DNA of 5,051 nucleotides from Candidatus Aminicenantota bacterium (GTDB lineage: Bacteria > Acidobacteriota > Aminicenantia > UBA2199), in assembly GCA_023136725.1 (NCBI GenBank), contig JAGLQR010000162.1:1-5051 (forward strand), read 5' to 3'. The position numbers were made by a program, and so were the translations under genes. The notes below the pieces were generated by a model. That model saw only the letters and a list, made by a program, of their open reading frames with translations. It was not told the origin of the DNA and searched no databases. The stretch's first letter is position 1. Every line of letters starts with the position of its first letter. Positions 1 to 5,051 of this stretch are shown piece after piece.

Positions 1-467
1 CCTGCTCCATAGGAATCAATTTTTGTTATTTCCCCTCCCCTGGAATGCACTTCATCGATCATTTGCTTCAGACCCATATTATCAAGCCCGGGATCTTCAC
101 CAAGTTCAGTAAGAATAAGTGTGTCCTGTTTTTTCGCCTCTTCATCGAAACAGGCAATCCCAGGGTGCTTAAAGTCTGTAGTTATCATAGTGGTTTTGTG
201 TTTCAGACATAGTTCAGCAACTACCGGGTGACAAGATCTGGGTATCATCACAACTACAAGATCTACATCACTGATAATTTTTTCCAGAGCATCAACCTGA
301 TCAATTGTCCAGCTGACAGAAGTACCAAGCGATCTTCCTCCAATTATTTTTTCTGCTTTTGAAACGGTTCTTGTTGCTACAATAACTTCATATTTACAAA
401 TATCAATAAAATAATCTATCATAGGTTTTACTACATAACCTGCCCCCAATACTGCTATTTTTTTCAT
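1..467 (-). CDS. Saccharopine dehydrogenase-like (Lys9-type) NAD(P)-binding oxidoreductase, 5' part only
   Basis: I translated this by hand from the ATG at 467-465; 155 complete codons are visible and the 3' end lies beyond the left edge. The protein opens with a Rossmann dinucleotide-binding motif (VLGAGYVVKP, residues 6-15). A strand and basic residues follow (VIVATRT, 28-34), typical of NADP-using members. Next come DLVVVMIP (69-76), ELGEDPGLDN (121-130) and DEVHSRGG (138-145). These line up with the saccharopine dehydrogenase (glutamate-forming, Lys9) pattern, in which 'GLDPGIDH' is followed by 'DEVHxxGG' and 'SYCGGLP'. Here the last His of the first motif is Asn130 and the final motif begins DSYGAG. 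Family members are about 400-450 residues, so roughly the first third is present. Lys9 interconverts saccharopine and alpha-aminoadipate semialdehyde plus glutamate, but this family also contains enzymes for other substrates, so the substrate is not assigned. It starts 113 bp after the DUF1697 gene, with its own SD. Confidence 0.85.
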   Translation of the reverse strand, partial: MKKIAVLGAGYVVKPMIDYFIDICKYEVIVATRTVSKAEKIIGGRSLGTSVSWTIDQVDALEKIISDVDLVVVMIPRSCHPVVAELCLKHKTTMITTDFKHPGIACFDEEAKKQDTLILTELGEDPGLDNMGLKQMIDEVHSRGGEITKIDSYGA

Positions 468-473
468 GTTTTT

Positions 474-480
474 CCTCTCT
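474..480 (-). promoter_or_regulatory. Ribosome binding site of the saccharopine dehydrogenase-like gene
   Basis: On the minus strand AGAGAGG lies six bases before the ATG at 467-465. It supports that start, and the Rossmann motif then begins within the first ten residues as expected for the family. No convincing promoter was found in the 113 bp upstream (468-580). Confidence 0.6.
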
Positions 481-580
481 TACACTTCATAAATAGTATT
501 GCATAGTACAAGCACATTCTCCAGTGATCATCAGTTAAAAACTAATCTCCATCATTGCTGTTTAATATATTCTTTATGGT

Positions 581-1123
581 CTACTGCAAGGATAATTCAT
601 ATAATTTGTGGACCGATTTCCAATTTCTGGTTGTAGCACTGACCCCCAGCTTTTTTTCAAGAAAAGCATTTGACAGCTTGCTTTTCCCGTAGCCATTGGG
701 GCAATAGAGGTAAGCTTCCTCTCCTTTTATAACTAATTTATCAGGTGTAAATATATGTTTTTGAATTTCAAACACCTTAACTTCTGACGGCTTTGAAGAC
801 AAAAACGTTACCGATACTTTCGTACCCTCTTCTACCGGGTCAATGGAACCGAAAGGACAATTTTTTATAATGCTTTTTATCTCACGATTAGTTCGAATCT
901 CAACCGGTACAAAAAATCCATATTTTCTCTCAATAGCTCTTTCAATTTTCCCCTTCAGAACATTTTTGTTTTTTATTTCAGTTTCAAAGATCACATTACC
1001 ACTTTGAATGTAGGTAACTACCTTCCCGAAGCCCGACAACTCATACAGAGCTCTCAGGTCGTCCATTTTGATCTTCTTGAATCCACCGACATTTATTCCT
1101 CTAAGTATCGAAATATATTTCAT
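581..1123 (-). CDS. DUF1697 family protein
   Basis: This complete 180-residue protein has the hallmarks of the DUF1697 family. They are an N-terminal ILRGINVGG block (residues 6-14), TYIQSGNVIF (37-46), a central region ending at about VSVTFL (103-108), YGKSKLSN (145-152), and the C-terminal TTRNWKSVHKL (164-174). Its length matches the family's usual size of about 175-185 residues, so it looks intact. The family is widespread in bacteria, cytoplasmic and of unknown biochemical function; I see no catalytic motif that would assign one. The ATG at 1123 is chosen because the conserved block begins six residues later and an AGGGG SD lies upstream. The gene follows the DJ-1/PfpI gene by 76 bp on the same strand, without an obvious terminator between them, so co-transcription is possible. 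Such genes often look like portable single-gene accessories, and a functional link to its neighbours cannot be assumed. Confidence 0.95.
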   Translation of the reverse strand: MKYISILRGINVGGFKKIKMDDLRALYELSGFGKVVTYIQSGNVIFETEIKNKNVLKGKIERAIERKYGFFVPVEIRTNREIKSIIKNCPFGSIDPVEEGTKVSVTFLSSKPSEVKVFEIQKHIFTPDKLVIKGEEAYLYCPNGYGKSKLSNAFLEKKLGVSATTRNWKSVHKLYELSLQ

Positions 1124-1133
1124 GTCAATCTAT

Positions 1134-1138
1134 CCCCT
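1134..1138 (-). promoter_or_regulatory. Ribosome binding site of the DUF1697 gene
   Basis: On the minus strand AGGGG (within ACAGGGGAT) precedes the ATG at 1123 by 10 bases. It supports the chosen start. Spacing is slightly long but acceptable. Confidence 0.5.
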
Positions 1139-1199
1139 GTACAAATAACCCCTGAGTTGACCGGCTTTCTATTCAACAGCTTCCCGATTGGTTTTTAGC

Positions 1200-1982
1200 T
1201 TATTGGATCATTTTAATAAACTCAAAAGAAAAACTATATGCATCACCCGGCCATCGCGCAGATAAATAATTCCTGTCTCTTACAAAAAAACCTCTGCTAA
1301 GATGATCATTGCTATCTCTTAACAGCGGTGTGGGCCCTTTACGAAAATTCCCACTGCTGGACAAAACAGACCTGACCTCTTCTTCAACTGTAACTTCCGG
1401 ATAGGTAAGGTAATAATCCTTCAGCCATAATCTGGTCAGGTTATATGCCAGCAGTTCTTGCGATCTCAGCAATGATGTTGTTTTATAGTTGCTGATAACT
1501 GATTTTCCTGTGTCAGAATTTATACTTCGCGCTGCCAATACAACTCCGTGACATATCGCACCAACCGGTTTCCCTGCAACAAAAAAATCAACAACAAGAT
1601 GTTGTAGCAATTTTGACTCTAAATATTCTTTAACTCCTTTATCATGTCCACCGGGTAGAAGAAGTGCATCAAAGTTTTTTTCCTGAACATCAATATATTT
1701 TAGAGGATCACAAAACGATCTCACTTTTCCCAATTCAAGATATGCATTAAGAGCATCCTCTCTTGCCCGTAAAATCGATCTCCAAATCCCTAATTTTTCC
1801 CCTTTCAGCATTATAATGTCTGCAGATGCTTTTTTGCCATCAGGTGTTACAAAAACAACCTCAAAACCCCTGTCAGATATTAATTTCCAGGGGATGGCCA
1901 CTTCCGTCGGATCAAACCCGTAAGAGGGAATTGGAATTAAAATTTTCTTTTTATTCATACCCGTTATTAATATTGTATGCAT
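1200..1982 (-). CDS. DJ-1/PfpI superfamily (type 1 glutamine amidotransferase-like) protein, large form
   Basis: This is a 260-residue member of the DJ-1/PfpI (ThiJ) superfamily. The nucleophile elbow is GAICHGVV (residues 141-148), giving Cys144 followed by His145. The preceding strand-loop is ALLLPGGHDKG (106-116), and the acidic residue that usually sits beside the cysteine is probably Glu27 in FDPTEVAIPW. Superfamily enzymes include glyoxalase III/Hsp31-type hydrolases, peptidases and chaperone-like proteins; which activity applies here is not shown. At 260 residues it is longer than simple PfpI/DJ-1 proteins (about 170-190). The extra length lies in an insertion around 58-95 and a C-terminal extension around 205-245 ending in FVRDRNYLSARWPGDAYSFSFEFI, a tail I associate with the larger bacterial and fungal members. 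The start is uncertain: ATG at 1982 or an in-frame ATG at 1958 (Met9), neither with a good SD. Eighteen bases separate it from the aminotransferase stop, so it is probably translated by coupling within an operon. Confidence 0.9.
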   Translation of the reverse strand: MHTILITGMNKKKILIPIPSYGFDPTEVAIPWKLISDRGFEVVFVTPDGKKASADIIMLKGEKLGIWRSILRAREDALNAYLELGKVRSFCDPLKYIDVQEKNFDALLLPGGHDKGVKEYLESKLLQHLVVDFFVAGKPVGAICHGVVLAARSINSDTGKSVISNYKTTSLLRSQELLAYNLTRLWLKDYYLTYPEVTVEEEVRSVLSSSGNFRKGPTPLLRDSNDHLSRGFFVRDRNYLSARWPGDAYSFSFEFIKMIQ

Positions 1983-2000
1983 CCATTTTTTATATACAAT

Positions 2001-3185
2001 TTATATAGAATCCAGAATATTATTGAAAGCCTTTATAAATAGATCAAATTCCTCTTCACTTATTATCAGAGAAGGATCTATTCTGAACAATGCCCCCCTG
2101 TTGCAAACTATAAAGCCTTTTTCAAGAAGTTTTTTATAAATATAGTCACCGGTTTTTTTATCACATATATCAACAGCAAATAATAAGCCTCTGCCGCGAA
2201 CTCCTGTTATAATTTTATTCTTTTGTAAATCCATTAATTGTTGAAGGAATAGCTCTCCTTTTCTCTCCGCTTCAGCTACCAGATCATTAGAATCAATTAT
2301 ATTGATGACCTCTTTAACTATGGAAGCGCCAAGCGGGTCATTCTGGTGTGACTGCATATACTTGAATCCTGCTTTCGCGGACTGGTCAGCTGTTTCTTTA
2401 TTCAAAACAGTGACGCTCACCGGATATCCGTTGCCTACCCCTTTCCCGATTGCAATCATATCAGCTTTTATCCCATAATGATTAAAACCAAACCACCTGC
2501 CTGTCCTTCCTATACCTGTTGTAACCTCATTCAAAATTATTTTCCCGCCATTGGTTTTAACAATTTTTACAATATTCAGAATTAAAGATTCCGGCGGAAA
2601 TCTGACAAATCCGGAAGAACTGCCCGGCTCAAAAATAAAATCAGAAAGATTTTCAGGAATATTCTCAAATTGTTCACAATCTATCCTACAATTTCTTTTA
2701 AACTTGCAGCTTTTGCATTTTTCCCAATTGAATATATACCAGTTCTCGCTTCTATCGGTTACAGAACTATATGACCCCAGATAGGAATCATGCATGGTCA
2801 TTGAGATTTTCTTTCCGGTTACCTTTTTTGATATCTGCCTTGCGAGTTCTATCGCTTCGCTTCCCGAACACAGGAAAACACATTTCCCGTTTTCAAGACC
2901 GGTGATCTTGAGAATGGACTCAGCTGATTCTTCAACAATAGTGCCTGAATAGGAAAACCCGGCATGCATTATGAGACTGATCTGTTTCTTTATAACATCA
3001 TTCAGTTGCTCATTATTATGCCCGACTGAGGTACACCATACTCCCGACTCAAGGTCCATATATTTTTTCCCTTTTTTGTCAAAAAGATAGATCCCTTCAC
3101 TCCCGGTTATATCAGGGATATCAATTTTATAAGGTGTACAATTATAAATATTACTCAATATTTTATAATCTCTTTTTTTCCGCAA
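2001..3185 (-). CDS. Class III PLP-dependent aminotransferase, atypical active-site motif, TTG start
   Basis: This 394-residue protein has the class III (ornithine/acetylornithine/GABA type) aminotransferase fold I enzyme layout. It shows GIYLFDKKGKKYMDLESG (31-48), the phosphate-binding SGSEAIELA (107-115), FEPGSSSG (185-192), NEVTTGIGRTGRWFGF (219-234) and AIGKGVGNGYPVSV (245-258), where Lys248 is the predicted Schiff-base lysine. QSHQNDPLGAS (278-288) replaces the more usual TxxGNPL-type segment, and GVRGRGLLFAVDI (328-340) follows. Two features stand out: Asn219 sits where most family members have the Asp that contacts the PLP ring nitrogen, and residues 157-170 carry a C-x2-C-x5-C-x3-C cluster. 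Such enzymes move amino groups between amine or amino acid donors and keto acids in the cytoplasm; the substrate is not predictable. A stop codon directly precedes the TTG at 3185 and the first ATG is Met43, so a non-ATG start is required. TTG at 3158 (Leu10) is the alternative and would avoid the overlap with the methyltransferase. Confidence 0.93.
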   Translation of the reverse strand: MRKKRDYKILSNIYNCTPYKIDIPDITGSEGIYLFDKKGKKYMDLESGVWCTSVGHNNEQLNDVIKKQISLIMHAGFSYSGTIVEESAESILKITGLENGKCVFLCSGSEAIELARQISKKVTGKKISMTMHDSYLGSYSSVTDRSENWYIFNWEKCKSCKFKRNCRIDCEQFENIPENLSDFIFEPGSSSGFVRFPPESLILNIVKIVKTNGGKIILNEVTTGIGRTGRWFGFNHYGIKADMIAIGKGVGNGYPVSVTVLNKETADQSAKAGFKYMQSHQNDPLGASIVKEVINIIDSNDLVAEAERKGELFLQQLMDLQKNKIITGVRGRGLLFAVDICDKKTGDYIYKKLLEKGFIVCNRGALFRIDPSLIISEEEFDLFIKAFNNILDSI

Positions 3186-3819
3186 TTACTCTAACCTGAA
3201 AAGTAGAACGATCTACTCTAGCATAAATGCGACATGCAAGTTCGAACAATCTTCTTCCTCCGAATCGAGCTAATATTTTAAATTTCATCCTCCATTTGTG
3301 CATTAACGGTTTCGATTCTATTACTGAGAACCCGGCTTCTTTAAAAAGATTACCCAGACACAACGGGTTCCAGGTGTAGAGATGATTGTTAATATCATTC
3401 TCATCATAAGGGGCAGATATTGTCTCACAAGGCACAACAAATACTATTTTCCCTCCTGCCTCCAGTTTTTTATATAAAGATTTTAACTCTGCCAGGGGAT
3501 GGTGTGCATGCTCTAATGCATGATTTGAAATTATAAGATCAACATAATTATCAGGTACATCTGCTAAGCTTTCGAATACTTGCACTCCATTATCTCTTGC
3601 TATCTTTGCAGCTGATGGGTTTATCTCAACTCCAACCTTTTTACTGCATTTAAAATTCTTTAAAAGATATCCTCCCCCACATCCATAATCCAGAATTTTT
3701 TTATCATCTGATATATATTTATTGAACTTACTCCGGTTAGCCCAGCCTCCAAATTCCCCGATTGGAGCCTGCCAATCAAAGTAGTTCTTGTCATAGTGAT
3801 TGCTACTTGAATCCGGCAT
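3163..3819 (-). CDS. Class I SAM-dependent methyltransferase
   Basis: This 218-residue protein is a Rossmann-fold methyltransferase of the Methyltransf_11/23 kind. Motif I, which binds S-adenosylmethionine, is ILDYGCGGGYLL (residues 42-53). The acidic residue at the end of strand 2 is Glu65 in KVGVEINPSA. DLIISNHALEHAHHPLAEL (94-112) is the family's post-motif segment, and GGKIVFVVPCE (122-132) is the strand 5 region. NHLYTWNPLCLGNLFKEAGF (145-164) and the closing STFQVRVIAEKK complete a fold of typical length, so the gene looks intact. The N-terminal YDKNYFDWQ...FGGWANRSKF region (about 9-32) is shared by a subset I associate with surface-polysaccharide and secondary-metabolite loci, though the acceptor cannot be told here. 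It is the first gene of the leftward unit and overlaps the aminotransferase start by 23 bp, which suggests translational coupling and a shared process. The ATG at 3819 has a good GGGGAG SD six bases upstream. Confidence 0.93.
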   Translation of the reverse strand: MPDSSSNHYDKNYFDWQAPIGEFGGWANRSKFNKYISDDKKILDYGCGGGYLLKNFKCSKKVGVEINPSAAKIARDNGVQVFESLADVPDNYVDLIISNHALEHAHHPLAELKSLYKKLEAGGKIVFVVPCETISAPYDENDINNHLYTWNPLCLGNLFKEAGFSVIESKPLMHKWRMKFKILARFGGRRLFELACRIYARVDRSTFQVRVIAEKKRL

Positions 3820-3825
3820 CTATAT

Positions 3826-3831
3826 CTCCCC
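3826..3831 (-). promoter_or_regulatory. Ribosome binding site of the methyltransferase gene
   Basis: On the minus strand GGGGAG lies six bases before the ATG at 3819. Its GGGG is also one arm of the palindrome at 3828-3840, so folding of the leader could mask it. This is the strongest correctly spaced SD in the leftward gene group. Confidence 0.7.
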
Positions 3832-3840
3832 GGACCGGGG
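3828..3840 (-). repeat. GC-rich perfect palindrome overlapping the methyltransferase ribosome binding site
   Basis: On the minus strand the sequence CCCCGGTCCGGGG is a 13-base palindrome around a central base, in otherwise AT-rich DNA. As RNA it can form a stem of four to five G-C pairs with a 3-5 base loop that includes the SD. As DNA it has the symmetry of a protein-binding operator. The palindrome is seen directly; a regulatory role is inference. Confidence 0.6.
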
Positions 3841-3871
3841 TTCTCTTTTCTCCTCCCGGCCTTGAGAATAA

Positions 3872-3900
3872 TAAATACATTAACTGAATAATTATTTCAA
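3872..3900 (-). promoter_or_regulatory. Candidate weak sigma70-type promoter for the leftward operon
   Basis: On the minus strand TTGAAA (3900-3895) is followed, after a 17-base spacer, by TATTTA (3877-3872). The -35 box is close to consensus but the -10 box matches at only three of six positions. A better -10-like TATTAT at 3873-3868 would need a 21-base spacer. The site lies about 50 bases upstream of the methyltransferase ATG and would give a leader containing the palindrome. It is a plausible location with modest support. Confidence 0.35.
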
Positions 3901-3923
3901 CATTTGAGCATGGCGGACTCTTA

Positions 3924-3952
3924 TTGATGTTTACTCGATATTGGTATATAAT
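3924..3952 (+). promoter_or_regulatory. Sigma70-type promoter of sat
   Basis: TTGATG (3924-3929) and a perfect TATAAT (3947-3952) are separated by exactly 17 bases. Transcription would start near 3959 and give a leader of about 50 bases before the sat ATG at 4009. The near-consensus boxes suggest strong, largely constitutive expression, which fits a central energy-metabolism gene. No clear operator was seen. Confidence 0.75.
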
Positions 3953-3995
3953 GCACCTTAAATTTTTAATATATCTGATTGAAAATAATCAAAAA

Positions 3996-4001
3996 AAGGA
4001 G
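3996..4001 (+). promoter_or_regulatory. Ribosome binding site of sat
   Basis: AAGGAG lies seven bases before the ATG at 4009, near-ideal in sequence and spacing. It fixes the start, giving the N-terminus MIKPHGSDTLNPLYV that this Sat type characteristically has. Confidence 0.85.
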
Positions 4002-4008
4002 ATGTTTT

Positions 4009-5051
4009 ATGATCAAACCACACGGTTCAGACACTTTAAATCCATTATATGTACAGGATAGTAATAAAAGAGATGAATTATTGAAAGAGGCTGCAAATTT
4101 GCCCTCAATCGTTGTAAGTTCCCAGGCTGCTGCGAATGCAGTAATGCTCGGGAGCGGATATTTTAACCCCCTTAAAGGATATATGAATCTTGCCGATGCA
4201 AAAAATATTGCAGAAAAAATGTATACAGCAGACGGAATTTTCTTTCCTGTCCCGGTTTTAAACCTTCTTGAGAATGTAGACAGCATCAAAGGAAAAGAGA
4301 GGATCGCTTTAAAAGACCCGAATGTTGACGGAAATCCGGTTATTGCAATTCAGACTGTTGAAGCAATCGAAGAGTTATCCGATGCAGACAAAAAAATGAT
4401 CGGCGATAAGGTGTATGGAACTGATGATACAGAACACCCCGGCCTCTCTATATGGGAAAGCCTTGGGAACTTTGTAGTTTCCGGACCGATCGAAGTTTTG
4501 AATTTTTCATACTTTGAGACAGAATTTCCAGAGACATTCAGAACTGCATACCAGATCAGAGAAGAGATCGGAAAATTAGGATGGGAAAAGGTTGTAGCAT
4601 TCCAGACAAGGAACCCGATGCACAGAGCTCATGAAGAGTTGTGTAAAATGGCAAAGGACGGAGTTAATGCAGATGGGATCCTTATCCATATGCTCCTTGG
4701 CAAACTTAAGAAGGGAGATATTCCTGCTCCTGTAAGAGATGCCTCTATCAGAAAGATGGTTGACTTATATTTCCCCCCGAACACAGTATTAATAACAGGC
4801 TATGGATTTGATATGCTCTATGCAGGGCCAAGAGAGGCCGTCCTTCATGCCCTTTTCAGACAGAATAGCGGATGCACACATCTGATAGTCGGCCGTGACC
4901 ATGCCGGTGTCGGATCGTACTACGGGCCATTTGATGCACAGAAGATATTCGATGATGAAGTTCCCGCAGATGCTCTTGAAATTGAGATCTTTAAGGCTGA
5001 TCATACAGCATGGTCAAAAAAGCTCAACAAAGTTATCATGATGAACTCGGT
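4009..5051 (+). CDS. sat: Sulfate adenylyltransferase (ATP sulfurylase), 3' end missing
   Basis: The first 347 codons are present and the gene runs off the right edge; full-length relatives are about 400 residues, so perhaps 50-60 residues are missing. The enzyme makes adenosine 5'-phosphosulfate (APS) and pyrophosphate from ATP and sulfate in the cytoplasm, or runs in reverse to make ATP from APS in sulfur oxidisers. The visible N-terminal part ends at about residue 170. The catalytic domain follows, with QTRNPMHRAHEEL (199-211), which contains the QxRN sulfate-binding and HxxH nucleotide-binding motifs, then GYGFDMLYAGPREAVLHA (264-281) and the GRDHAGVG loop (295-302). No fused APS-kinase domain can be seen in the part available. 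It closely resembles the homo-oligomeric Sat of dissimilatory sulfur metabolism, such as the purple sulfur bacterium Allochromatium, rather than the CysD/CysN assimilatory enzyme. It diverges from the leftward operon, has its own promoter and SD, and uses the codon ATA less than its neighbours. Confidence 0.97.
   Translation, partial: MIKPHGSDTLNPLYVQDSNKRDELLKEAANLPSIVVSSQAAANAVMLGSGYFNPLKGYMNLADAKNIAEKMYTADGIFFPVPVLNLLENVDSIKGKERIALKDPNVDGNPVIAIQTVEAIEELSDADKKMIGDKVYGTDDTEHPGLSIWESLGNFVVSGPIEVLNFSYFETEFPETFRTAYQIREEIGKLGWEKVVAFQTRNPMHRAHEELCKMAKDGVNADGILIHMLLGKLKKGDIPAPVRDASIRKMVDLYFPPNTVLITGYGFDMLYAGPREAVLHALFRQNSGCTHLIVGRDHAGVGSYYGPFDAQKIFDDEVPADALEIEIFKADHTAWSKKLNKVIMMNS

Noticed and set aside
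468..580. Possible terminator or promoter between DUF1697 and the dehydrogenase-like gene
   Set aside because: Only a four-pair AGTT/AACT hairpin and poorly spaced box-like hexamers were found; neither is strong enough to annotate.
1004..1198. 64-residue plus-strand open frame
   Set aside because: Most of it is antisense to the conserved DUF1697 N-terminus and the rest crosses a short intergenic gap; no SD or domain was seen.
1983..2000. TATATAAA stretch before the DJ-1/PfpI gene as an archaeal-type TATA box
   Set aside because: It sits in an 18-bp gap within an apparent operon, and the sigma70 boxes and SD sites elsewhere point to a bacterium.
1826..2008. 60-residue plus-strand open frame
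   Set aside because: It is antisense to the N-terminus of the DJ-1/PfpI protein, with no domain or translation signal.
2551..2784. Plus-strand open frame inside the aminotransferase gene
   Set aside because: It is antisense to conserved class III motifs and the cysteine cluster; low-complexity Leu/Ser/Phe composition is typical of a shadow.
3976..3991. Small inverted repeat TGATT-GAAAAT-AATCA in the sat leader
   Set aside because: The five-pair stem is almost all A-T and too weak to act as a terminator or riboswitch; such repeats are expected by chance in AT-rich DNA.
3966..4289. 107-residue minus-strand open frame opposite the sat 5' end and promoter leader
   Set aside because: It lies antisense to the well-supported sat coding region, shows no recognisable domain, and has the composition expected of an antisense shadow.
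4789..5004. 71-residue minus-strand open frame within sat
   Set aside because: It is fully antisense to the conserved GRDHAGVG region of sat and has no independent support.

Overview
The window reads as bacterial, AT-rich accessory DNA beside one core energy-metabolism gene. It holds a consensus-like sigma70 promoter and several Shine-Dalgarno (SD) sequences. The sulfate adenylyltransferase is of the type found in dissimilatory sulfur metabolism, so my best inference is an anaerobic sulfate-reducing or sulfur-metabolising bacterium, possibly a Desulfobacterota member. No taxonomic marker confirms this.

Layout: two divergent transcription units meet at an intergenic region at 3820-4008. To the right, sat (4009 to the window edge, 3' end missing) has a near-consensus promoter, a short leader and a strong ribosome binding site. 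To the left, five genes all run on the minus strand. In transcription order they are a class I SAM-dependent methyltransferase (3819-3163), a class III PLP-dependent aminotransferase (3185-2001, TTG start, overlapping the methyltransferase by 23 bp), a large DJ-1/PfpI-superfamily protein (1982-1200), a DUF1697 protein (1123-581), and the first 155 codons of a Lys9-type saccharopine dehydrogenase-like oxidoreductase (467 to the left edge).

The first three minus-strand genes are packed tightly enough (overlap, then 18 bp) to be one operon. DUF1697 follows after 76 bp and the dehydrogenase after 113 bp, both with their own SD and with no obvious terminator between genes, so they may be co-transcribed or partly independent. 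No pathway is established. The aminotransferase and the saccharopine-dehydrogenase-like enzyme could both act on lysine or amino-semialdehyde type metabolites, but this is inference.

The oddest points are in the aminotransferase: Asn replaces the Asp that normally contacts the PLP ring nitrogen, there is a four-cysteine cluster, and the start is non-ATG. A GC-rich palindrome also overlaps the ribosome binding site of the first gene of the minus-strand operon. There are no RNA genes, mobile elements, CRISPR arrays or gene-free stretches over 300 bp.
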